The notes under the pieces were generated by a model. The model had not been told where the DNA came from and did not search any database. It was given only the letters and a program-made list of their open reading frames with translations. DNA of 64,000 bases from Candidatus Altimarinota bacterium (lineage in GTDB: Bacteria; Patescibacteriota; Gracilibacteria; BD1-5; UBA6164). A program made the translations under genes and the position numbers. Numbering within the stretch: the first letter of the stretch is position 1; every line of letters starts with the position of its first letter. The stretch lies in assembly GCA_028691535.1 (NCBI GenBank), contig JAQUZB010000001.1:124001-188000 (forward strand), written 5' to 3'. Positions 41,704 through 52,791 of the stretch are shown piece by piece.

Positions 41704-43086
41704 TTATTTTAAACTATACTTTTTAGTAAACTCTTGAAATTGGTTTCATTTTTCTATATATCAAGACCATAATCCATAACTTGCAGATGCATTTGATAAT
41801 AAACATATTTTTCAAGCTTCAGTATTTTTGTATGCAAAAATAATTGCTTGTTCCATAGATTTAGTTTTTAATAAATTGAATTCAAATCAATTATGATTAA
41901 ATTTAAATTCATTATCATAATTGTAGTTACTTAAATCTCAAAGTATTTTTTCACCAGATTCTGGAAATAAAACCAAATTAGTTATATTATAATATTTTAT
42001 AGTTTCTACTAATTTATCAAAATTGAATCCATAATCAAATCATCATAAAAACAATGTTCAAATTTTGTATTCATATGTTTTTATTGCTGCAATTGTAGAT
42101 TCAGGTGTTGTAGCAATAGCGTCATCTATAAATAATATATCTTTATAAATTCAGACTTCTTCAAGTCTATGTGGTAATCATTTAAATGTTTCTAAACTAG
42201 TTTTAAGTCAATTTATAAGTCTTGAAAGAACCCAAGGTGAACAAAATTTATCTTTTTTGATTTGCTTTAAAATAGCTAATATTCAGACAATATTTAATTT
42301 ATTATGATCTCATATAAGTAAAAATCATTTATCATCCAATACTTTTATTCAATCAATATAAAACTTTTTATCACTGTATAAATAATTTGTACTGTCTCAA
42401 AAAAACTCTATATTTTCTACATTTTTAACAAAATCTTTTGTTTCTATATTAACTACTTTATGTTTTGATTTTTTAATTATATTTATCTTTGCATTACTAT
42501 AATTTCACATTCAATTATGCCAATCTAAATGGCAATTATATATATTATTTATAAATCATATATATAATTTAGGTTCTATTCATTCTAACATATATGATGA
42601 CATTTCATACACTATATAATCATATTTTTCATTATTAATTATATCTATTTCATCTAATACTGGAATTCATATATTTCATACAAGTTTTACATTGTATCAA
42701 GCGTTTTGTAGTGAAAGATATAATAGAGTTGATATTGTAGATTTTCACTTTGTTCCTGTAATTCATATAATTTTTCAACTGTAAAGGTTTGTAAAAATCT
42801 CAGTTTGAGTTGTTATTTTTTCACTATATTTTAATAAATTATTAGTATACGGAGAGATTCAAGGAGCTTTAATTATTAAATCAAATTGATCTAAATTTTC
42901 TAGATATAAATCTCAAGTTATATAATTTATATCTTTATTTTTTTCTGTTATATTTTTTTTATCAAATATAGTTATATCAGTAACTCATAATTTCATCAAA
43001 AAAGATAGGGTAGACTTCCCTTCTAATCAATAACCTAAAATTGCTATCTTTTTATTTTTAAATGTATTTAAATTGTTTATTTTCAT
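41704..43086 (-). CDS. murD: UDP-N-acetylmuramoylalanine-D-glutamate ligase (MurD)
   Basis: 460 aa, typical length. N-terminal KIAILGYGLEGKSTLSFLMK, ATP loop GTKGKST at residues 111-117, YEMSSYMLEGI in the place of the ligase ELSSFQL motif, NNIYNCHLDWH, and the later ILAILKQI and GLPHRLEEVGIYKDILFIDD motifs. Adds D-Glu to UDP-MurNAc-L-Ala in the cytoplasm. Translationally coupled to a DedA gene upstream (overlap 10 nt). Conserved glycines are mostly TGA. Confidence 0.92.
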
Positions 43087-43691
43087 TTTTTATTCTTGTG
43101 AATGTAGTAGTAAATTACTCAAATTAGTATAACAAAAACTAAGCCAGATATAAGTAGTTCTTTGCTATATTTTCATATTAATTCCCTATTTTGTCATGCA
43201 ATATATCATATTATCATAAGCATTAAATTCCATACTCATGCTCATAATCAAGTATATAATAGAAATTTAGGAAAATTGATTTTAAAAACTCAAGCTGGTA
43301 AACTGATTAATTGTCTAACTACAGTTATAAATCTAGCTAAAAAAGTAGTTATAATTCAGTGCTCTTTGAAATATCTTTCTGATTTTTCGTAATGTTCTAT
43401 TTTTATGAACAAGTATTTTCAGTATTTATTTATAAGTTTTTTAATTACGCTATCTCATAAATAATATCATAAGGTATAGTTTATACTTGCTCAAACTAGA
43501 GCTCACAGAGTTCATACTATTAATGCAATTGGAAAACTCATAACTCAAGTACTTGCTAAATATCAAGCTGGTATCATTGCAACTTCACTTGGAAATGGAA
43601 AAAAACTAGATTCCAATACCATCATTATAAAAATTCAAGTATATCACATATTTCAAACAATTTGTACTATCATATCTATTATTTCTTGCAT
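43077..43691 (-). CDS. DedA-family membrane protein
   Basis: 204 aa. ESSFFPFPSEVAMIPAGYLA near the N-terminus, GASINYTLGYYLG, and FLARFITVVRQLISLPAGVF fit the most canonical DedA of this window (FPxPSE, R-x-x-P-x-x-R variant). Likely a membrane lipid-carrier flippase. Its stop codon overlaps the murD start, linking it with wall precursor synthesis. Confidence 0.88.
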
Positions 43692-43737
43692 ATTTTGTTT
43701 TTTTATTTAAGTTATTATTTTTTATATTTTATATAAA

Positions 43738-43772
43738 AAATAATAAAAAGCTAGTTTTTAACTAGCTTTTTA

Positions 43773-43775
<3 letters not shown>
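43738..43775 (-). terminator. Terminator of ftsH
   Basis: AATAAAAAGCTAGTT / AACTAGCTTTTTATT. Confidence 0.9.
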
Positions 43776-45647
<1,872 letters not shown>

Positions 45648-45775
45648 TATTTTTTTAAATTAATTAATCTAAGCGAGAAATATTCTATCTAAAATATAGC
45701 TTTTTGCAAAAGAAAGTCTTTATTTTTTTAAAAAAACTAGTATATTTGGTTTATATTATATATTTATAATTTCCT

Positions 45776-46702
<927 letters not shown>

Positions 46703-46721
46703 TATTTAATTTAAAAAAACT

Positions 46722-47285
46722 ATGGAAAATATAAGATTTAATTTAATACTTGCTGTTGATGAAAAAAATGGTATTTGAAAATCATGAAACTTAGCTTGGC
46801 ACTTACCAAGTGATTTAAAATATTTTAAAAAGATAACATCTGAAACACAAGATTTAGCTAAAATGAATGCTGTAATTATGTGAAAAAATACTCGGAAATC
46901 TATTCCTAGTAAATATAGACCATTACCAGATAGGATAAATTGTATACTAAGTAGTGATTTGAAAAAAGAAGATATTTGATCAAGTATTGATAATTTTGTT
47001 TTGCATTTTAATAGTTTAGAACACTGTTTAAGTGAACTTGAATGAAAAGATAATGTAGAAAATATATTTATTATTTGATGATGACAATTATATAATTACG
47101 CGTTAAAAAATGATTTACTAGAAAAAATTTATATTACAAAAATAAAATGAGATTTTGATTGTGATATTCATTTTGATTGAATTCCTAGTAGTTTTGTTTT
47201 AGAAAGTTATACTGATTTTGAAAAAGAAAATGATATAGAATATAGTTTTCAAGTTTATAAAAAGATAAATTATATTTATGCTTAA
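46722..47285 (+). CDS. folA: Dihydrofolate reductase
   Basis: 187 aa. NLILAVDEKNGIGKSGNLAW with HLPSDLKYF, then MNAVIMGKNT-x-KSIPSKYRPL with DRINCILS, and IIGGGQLYNYAL. Residue 58 (codon CGG at 46893-46895) is the almost invariant Trp of the TWxSIP motif, so CGG is read as Trp here. The catalytic acid is Asp in LPSDLKYF. Co-transcribed with thyA. Confidence 0.95.
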
Positions 47286-47317
47286 AAATACTATTTTACT
47301 TATATAATCATATACTT

Positions 47318-47725
47318 ATGCTAAATTTTGGTAAAGGTATAGTCTTAGCTTGAAGTTTGCTTTTTAATCAAGTATCTCAAGCTGATACTACTTATTCAGC
47401 TGATACTTTAGAAAATATTAAAGTTACAAAAATTCAAACCGCTAACTCTTTAGATTTATGAAAAACTAGTCGTAATTTAGACAGTGAGTATATAAAAAAT
47501 ATCTCTGAAGCTAGAGCAAAAATAATAAAAAAAGCCTCTATAAATTTTGAATCTTATAGATTATGATTAAGTAACTGATGAAGTGATTTTTGATTTTGAA
47601 GAAATAATATTGTTCTTGAAACTCAATTTAAACTTTCATGATTTAATATAAAAGGTGAAGTTGGTACATGAAAAGATAATAATTGAAAATCATGAGTCTT
47701 TGCATGAATAAAAACAATTTTTTAA
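47318..47725 (+). CDS. Secreted hypothetical protein (135 aa)
   Basis: A signal-peptide-like start (MLNFGKGIVLAGSLLFNQVS, then QA) is followed by a helical piece and a Gly-rich end in which most Gly are TGA (LGLSNGGSDFGFGRNN, VGTGKDNNGKSGVFAGIKTI). The alternation suggests a small beta-barrel or surface protein. Family unknown. Third gene after thyA-folA, followed by a terminator. Confidence 0.65.
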
Positions 47726-47755
47726 AAACACTAGGCTTTGCCTAGTGTTTTTTTG
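47724..47755. terminator. Bidirectional terminator
   Basis: AAAAACACTAGGC / GCCTAGTGTTTTT; contains the stop of the convergent gene. Confidence 0.9.
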
Positions 47756-48515
47756 TTATACTAAAAAGTAATTTTTTATATTCATAATCTGGATTACCAC
47801 TCCTAAATCATACTTTTGAAGCATCAGATGAATTATTGTTTATTTCTAATTCTCAAGATACAAATTTATAATTCAAAAAATTATAATTATATGTTTTAGA
47901 ATTATAAAAATTTATTCAATCACTAACTACTTGCTTTAAAAATAAATTGTATTTTTTTGACATAGTAGATAGTTTTTTCTTTTCTTCTTTTAATTCGCTA
48001 AATTTTGATATTATTGTATCTAATCTAACAAATGCTTCGCTAGGTAGATTTCTAGTAAATAAAGTAAAAATAAGTAGATTTTTAGCTATAATTTTACTAT
48101 CTAATTGATTAATTGTATTTAAGAATTTATTATTTATTTTTATTATACATTTTTTTACTTTTTCAAAATCTATATTATTACTTTGTAGTATATCAAAGAT
48201 TTCTCTATATTTATCTTTGAGTATTAAATTATTATAAATATTTATCTCATTTTTAGTTAAAAAATAATTTTCTAAATAATCATCACTTTTTGATAAATCT
48301 ATATTTATTTTTCTACCAGAAACAATATCATCTTCTATGTCATTTAAAAATCATAGAACTGTTTTTGAATATTTATCATCATTATTTAGTTTAGATTTAT
48401 ATTTTTTAATTTTTTCTAATGCTTCTTTTAAATTGATTTTATTCTTATTATATTCGTAAGTTGCAGCAAAAAAAATAATTTCCTTTCCGATTTTTAATGT
48501 ATCATTATTTTCCAT
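47742..48515 (-). CDS. Hypothetical helical protein (257 aa)
   Basis: Starts MENNDTLKIGKEIIFFAATY. Almost entirely helical and Lys/Asn/Asp-rich with only three Gly. No signal peptide, membrane segment or known motif. The stop is a TAG within the terminator. Unrecognised. Confidence 0.65.
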
Positions 48516-48569
48516 ATAATATATTTATAATTATTACTTTTACTATATCATAAATATAATTTAAAACCA

Positions 48570-48601
48570 AAAAAAGACTAATTTATTAGTCTTTTTTTGT
48601 T
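48570..48601 (-). terminator. Terminator of the CoA-binding gene
   Basis: AAAAAAAGACTAA / TTAGTCTTTTTTT; stop codon lies inside. Confidence 0.88.
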
Positions 48602-48951
48602 ATATCTTCTATCATTATACAACTATCAGTAATAAAATTTGCAAAATTATTTTCAAGAAATATTTTTACTTTTTCGTTACTAGATCCTGGTTGACACCAA
48701 ATAGTTTTATTTTTTAAAATATCTATATTTTTTTCTAATATTTGTAGAGTTATTTCAGGTTGCACTACAAAATTTACTATATCATAAGCGAATTTTATAT
48801 TACTTATACTATTGTGTGCTCTAATCCCCTCAATTTCTTTTTCTTTTGGATTTACGGGAATAACAGTATGTCATTTTTTTACTAAATCTCTAACTATTTT
48901 ATTCCCAAACTTTTCCCTATCATTTGATGCTCATATAACTACTATTTTCAT
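48586..48951 (-). CDS. CoA-binding (Rossmann-type) protein
   Basis: 121 aa. KIVVIGASNDREKFGNKIVR, GHTVIPVNPKEKEIEGIRAH, YDIVNFVVQPEITLQILE, IWCQPGSSNEKV match the single-domain COG1832/YccU-type CoA-binding family. The ligand and role are unknown. Directly downstream of the gene at 48957 (6 nt gap). Confidence 0.85.
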
Positions 48952-48956
48952 GTTTA

Positions 48957-49439
48957 TTAATGATTATTTCTAAATCTTTTTTCATTTCTAATAAGCTTTT
49001 TAAACACTCTATTTCTATAAGTATTTAATAATCACTCTATTGCTCAAAGAATATATTCTGGCTTAAATTCAATTGATACTTGTTCATCATTTCATACATA
49101 ATCAATTGCATCTTCAATTGCTTGAGATTTTATAAACATTTCATCCCATATTTCAGTTGTTTCTTGCAATAGGTTTCTTTTTTCTATATCTGTTTCCTCT
49201 TCATTTTCTAATTTATCTCATTTTACTTTTAAATAATCTTCAATTCATTCATCAATTATAGCATCAATTACTTTAATAATTGCTTCTTGAAAATCCATCA
49301 ATTCTTTTTCTGCAGCATCTTCCATATTTAATTGTGTTGGGATTGATGAAACATTTTTTGGAAAATCTGTTCTCACTATCTCTGTATCATTTAATATTAT
49401 TTTATCAGGAAATTTACCTTTTCAAATTAGATTTCACAT
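48957..49439 (-). CDS. Hypothetical protein (160 aa)
   Basis: Starts MGNLIGKGKFPDKIILNDTE. Acidic, helical, with EEETDIEKRN and EFKPEYILGAIEGLL, ending in a basic RFRNNH. It ends 6 nt before the CoA-binding gene. It shares the opening pattern MG(N/K)(L/I) with the gene at 49443 but is not clearly similar. No family recognised. Confidence 0.6.
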
Positions 49440-49442
49440 ATT

Positions 49443-49940
49443 TTATTTATTTAAAAAATTAATAATAAATGCATTATTGTAAGAATTTGAATTTAAATTT
49501 AATATACTCTCTATCTTATCTTTAAATTGAGAAATAAAAAGATATCTTATATGTAATAATTTTTCTTTATCTGAAAAAGGTACATAGGTTTTACTTTTTG
49601 TATTACTAAGTCCTTCATTCATAAGTAAACCACTTATAAATATTTTATCACTTAATATATCTACTGAGGCAGCAATATTTTTTAATCATTCTTCTGGAAA
49701 GTATTTAAATAATCATTTACTTTTTTTCCATTCGTTTGTTACTTCAGATACTATTTCAACTACTAATTCTCTAATTTGACTAGAAAATAATTCAACTTCA
49801 TTATTTTCTTCATTAATTACTAATTCTTTTTTAATTGACTCTATATTAACTACATTTCAATCATTTATTCAAGGAGTTAATTTACATCTATTTCTAATTT
49901 TACCATGATGAAATTCATCAGATTCTAATATTTTTCACAT
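49443..49940 (-). CDS. Hypothetical protein (165 aa)
   Basis: Starts MGKILESDEFHHGKIRNRCK. Acidic N-terminal half, with KYFPEEGLKNIAASVDILSD and a helical end. Ends 4 nt before the 160-aa gene, so they form an operon with the CoA-binding gene. No family recognised. Confidence 0.6.
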
Positions 49941-50028
49941 AAATTCTAAAGTTAGGAGATACTTTACTTTTTGATTATATTATCTTTAAATATTATTACA
50001 AATTTATTTTATTTTTTTCAAAATAAAT

Positions 50029-50056
50029 TTGACTTATATATTATTATATATATAAA
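50029..50056 (+). promoter_or_regulatory. Promoter of the 50.1-kb transcription unit
   Basis: TTGACT (50029-50034) and TATAAA (50051-50056), 16-bp spacer. Confidence 0.65.
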
Positions 50057-50088
50057 TATGAAACTTCAACAAGAAATAGGAGGCAAAT

Positions 50089-50280
50089 ATGTGGAACTAC
50101 GTTCCTGCAATTCGTGCTCTCCTAGATTTTCTTTGGAGAGATATTTTTGTTTTGTTTATTAAACCTCAGTTAGGTAAAAATAAGCAAAAGAAACAAAACA
50201 ATTTATTTTGGATCGACTACGTTCCCTCGACAAGAACGCGACGGCTACTTTGTGCCGGAAATGGATCGGAATTTGGTTAG
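50089..50280 (+). CDS. Possible small basic membrane-active peptide (63 aa), or structured RNA
   Basis: ATG preceded by AGGAGG at 7-nt distance, the best Shine-Dalgarno in the window. The frame starts MWNYVPAIRALLDFLWRDIF and has a hydrophobic N-terminal helix, a Lys/Gln-rich middle and an Arg-rich end. GC content is much higher than around, and Gly is GGN only. The DNA word ACTACGTTCC occurs twice (50096 and 50218). Size and layout resemble type I toxins, but the sequence also forms many hairpins (GGAAC-TAC-GTTCC, CTCTCC...GGAGAG), so a structured RNA is the alternative. No family recognised. Confidence 0.4.
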   Translation: MWNYVPAIRALLDFLWRDIFVLFIKPQLGKNKQKKQNNLFWIDYVPSTRTRRLLCAGNGSEFG

Positions 50281-50324
50281 GTACACTAATCAATCTCCCA
50301 ACTAAGCGAAAGCTTCGAACCAAA

Positions 50325-50353
50325 CAAAACCCCAGCCTACGGCTGGGGTTTTT
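50325..50353 (+). terminator. GC-rich terminator
   Basis: AAACCCCAGCC-TAC-GGCTGGGGTTT with T run. Its style matches the nhaD terminator, not the native ones. Confidence 0.9.
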
Positions 50354-50360
50354 CACGCAA

Positions 50361-50388
50361 AAAATTCCTTACGAAGTAAGGAATTTAT
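50361..50388. terminator. Terminator of the 57-aa gene
   Basis: AAATTCCTTAC-GAA-GTAAGGAATTT directly after the minus-strand stop. Confidence 0.85.
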
Positions 50389-50561
50389 TAGTTTAGAGTT
50401 TCTATTTCTAATTCTGGAACGATCATGTATTCTATATTTGAGGTACTTAATCAATATTTCTCATACATCAAAATTTCAGCTTCTTCTAATTGTAAATCTT
50501 CTTTAATGTTATTGATTATTTTTACTTTTCAATCTGTGAAATCTAGGATTATTATTTTCAT
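50388..50561 (-). CDS. Small protein (57 aa)
   Basis: MKIIILDFTDGKVKIINNIK continues with acidic helical sequence (EDLQLEEAEILMYEKYGLST) and ends MIVPELEIETLN. Native codon use (Gly as TGA). Directly downstream of the DpnI-like gene by 16 nt, so probably in its operon; it could be a partner or regulator. No family recognised. Confidence 0.6.
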
Positions 50562-50577
50562 ATTTATTAAAATTATT

Positions 50578-51345
50578 TTATAAAACTTTATATTTCCCTT
50601 TTTCTAAAAACTCCAAATATCATTTATCTCTCAAAAATTGTAACTGTTGTCTAATTTTTGGTTTAATATTTTTATTTTCTGGATGTAAAATTTCTAAATC
50701 TTTTTCAAAAGCATATATTTCATTTAGTGAGAAATCATTTTTATTTAATGATTCTATACAATTCATAATATCTAAAATCCAACCTTTCAAATTATCTTTT
50801 TTTATATCTTTTAAAAATGCTGTCTTTTGCCATTTTTCTAAGATTTCTTTTTTTGAAATTTCTTTTCAATCTTCAATATAATAAATTTTCCCTGAATTTG
50901 GTATTTTTGAAAATAAAATATTCGAACCAGTCCACCCTGCTCTTTTTGCTGTGATTGATAAAGGTTTTCTTCTTTCTATTATTTCAGAAGTAAAAAAGTA
51001 TTTCGGAACTACAAAAAAGTCGTTTACTGAAAAAATACCATCTAAATAATGTAAAAAGAAAAAATTAGGTTTATCAACAGATTTTAGTCTATATATTAAG
51101 CTATAATATTCTGAAGAAATAACTTTATTTTTAAATTTATTTTTTGATGCTTTTTGTTCATAATTTTCTAAACAATTATCACATAAAAAATCAGAAACTT
51201 TTTTATTATTTTCAAGTTCTGATAATTTACTTCCACAATTTGGACAAAAAATATTTTGTTCCGTCCAAGGTTCTGACATTGCTCTTATTTTTTGAGAGTT
51301 GTTTGTGTATGAGTTTGCTAGTGATGTTTGGAAGTTTAGGTTCAT
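50578..51345 (-). CDS. DpnI-family methyl-directed restriction endonuclease
   Basis: 255 aa, the size of DpnI (254). N-terminal catalytic part: CPNCGSKL and CDNC zinc Cys pairs (34/37, 55/58), with DFLC...YEQK giving Asp52, Glu63 and Lys65 in the PD-(D/E)xK arrangement of DpnI. Further matches are NFFFLHY, FFVVPKYF, ERRKPLSITAKRAGWTGSNI and the C-terminal winged helix GWILDIMNCIESL, KIRQQLQFLRDKGYLEFLEK. DpnI cuts GATC only when adenine-methylated. No methyltransferase is nearby, as expected for a methyl-directed enzyme. Confidence 0.92.
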
Positions 51346-51403
51346 AAAAATATTATAAAATTAATTTATAAAAAACAAAAATATTATATTAATTTTTTAA
51401 AAA

Positions 51404-51820
51404 TTAATATTCCCATTTTCTTTTTTCTAATTTAGTAGTATAAACACTTCATAGGTCTTTTACTATAAAACCAGTAAGAATATATTTTTCATTAAATTCA
51501 TCTTCTATATAAACTTTAATTTCTGATTCTTTATCATTAAAATTACTTAAATCTGGAGCTGGTATCCAATAAAATGATTTTATAGCAATTAATCTAGGCT
51601 TAGTAAATTTATGATTATTTCAGTATGTCTCAAATTTATGAATGTATAAATTTATTTTTCAAACATTAACTAATTTTAAAGAATCAATATTTGGCTCTAT
51701 ATTTATGGCTACAGATTTTTGCAATTTGTGTAAATTGTTATTTATTTTAATTTGAAAATATCAAATTACTCATATTAATATTAGATTAAAAATTGCTAAT
51801 ATAATTTCTATTTTTGACAT
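51404..51820 (-). CDS. Membrane-anchored hypothetical protein (138 aa)
   Basis: MSKIEIILAIFNLILIGVIG is a single N-terminal membrane helix; a soluble beta-rich part follows, with SVAINIEPNIDSLKLVNVGK. No family recognised. Located upstream of the DpnI-like gene by about 60 bp; may share the transcript. Confidence 0.65.
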
Positions 51821-52277
51821 ATTTTAAATAACTTAAAAATTAATTATAAAACCAAGATTTAACAACTTGATAGCTTAAATTAAACTTTATTGAGTACTTT
51901 AAACTCTGAATATCAAAAAATGTAATTGTTTGCGTAGACATTATTTAAAAGTACAATTATAATATATATTCTAAATATAATATTTTTAATACAATAATCA
52001 ATAAAACATATTTTTTTATGTTAAAAAATAGTTAATATAAAATAACAAAAAAGTTTTGCATTATTTTACAAATAGTATAATATATATTTGTTCACGACGA
52101 AAGAGATTCCTAAAAGTGTTAGTGCTTCCGGACATCTCTTTTTTTATGTATTTAATTTTCTTTTTAATATCAGTAAAAACTTTTGACAAACTTTAGTGAA
52201 AGTTATATAATACATATACAAAGTCTAGATAAATCTAGATCCTCCCCACATTGTTATGTGGGAGAATAATTATAGGA
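51821..52277 (+). other. Long intergenic region with two apparent small RNAs
   Basis: No coding gene seen. The first 230 bp are plain AT-rich DNA. The rest holds two promoter-RNA-terminator units listed separately. Confidence 0.7.
52076..52146 (+). ncRNA. Small RNA candidate 1
   Basis: TATAAT (52076-52081) is followed by about 57 nt ending in AAGAGAT ... ATCTCTT and seven T. The 5' end reads TTCACGACG. Higher GC than the surroundings and no start codon. Class unknown. Confidence 0.55.
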
Positions 52278-52305
52278 TTAAAAAAACTTTTTAATCCTAT
52301 TTTTT
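52183..52305 (+). ncRNA. Small RNA candidate 2
   Basis: TTGACA (52183-52188), 17 bp, TATAAT (52206-52211), the best promoter in the window. The RNA of about 85 nt would contain hairpins TCTAGAT-AA-ATCTAGA and CTCCCCACA / TGTGGGAG and end in the stem ATAGGATTAAAAA / TTTTTAATCCTAT plus T run. It ends antisense to the last codons of the MazF-like gene. Class unknown. Confidence 0.65.
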
Positions 52306-52673
52306 ATTTCTAAAAAATCATCTACATCTATTTTTCATATCTTTTCTATAAATCTTTTTTTATCAACTGTTTTAATTTGAGAAAGTGTTATAAAAGAATC
52401 TTTTTCAAAATATTTATTATTTAAAGCAAAATAAAAATCATTATCTTTTCATTTAGTTGTCATTGATACAATTAAAAACATAGTTCAAATTCTTTTAAGT
52501 ATTAAGACAGGTCTTTTAAAATCTTCTCACTTACCATTTGATTCGAATCAAATATTTTTTCAAATTGATATATACCAAACCTCTCTATTTTTTGGATAAA
52601 AATTCTTTTTAGATTTATTTAAATGTTTTTTATATGTATTCCAGATATCAAATAATTCTATTTCTTCATCCAT
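52278..52673 (-). CDS. MazF/PemK-like toxin, solitary
   Basis: 131 aa. REVWYISIGKNIGFESNGKG, FKRPVLILKRIG, FLIVSMTTKGKDNDFYF and ITLSQIKTVDKKRFIEKIGK follow the PemK/MazF fold, with the insertion pattern of plasmid-type PemK. No antitoxin gene is adjacent: upstream is a 14-bp inverted repeat and then the helicase. It may be neutralised by a distant antitoxin or have another role. Confidence 0.72.
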
Positions 52674-52693
52674 ATTTCTATATAATTTCCTAT

Positions 52694-52748
52694 TAAAAAA
52701 CTCCTAAAAATATTAACTAATTTCTTAGCTATTATTTTTAGGAGTTAT
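52694..52748. repeat. 14-bp inverted repeat upstream of the solitary MazF-like gene
   Basis: AACTCCTAAAAATA and TATTTTTAGGAGTT separated by about 27 bp. It could be the terminator of the helicase gene or an operator for the toxin gene. Confidence 0.55.
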
Positions 52749-52791
52749 GTTTTTTTACTTAATTTAAGTAAAAATATATTAATTTTATTGT

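Noticed and set aside
50029-50353. tmRNA or SRP RNA
   Set aside because: No tRNA-like ends, no tag frame ending in Ala-Ala, and no SRP GGAAG/GCAGG core.
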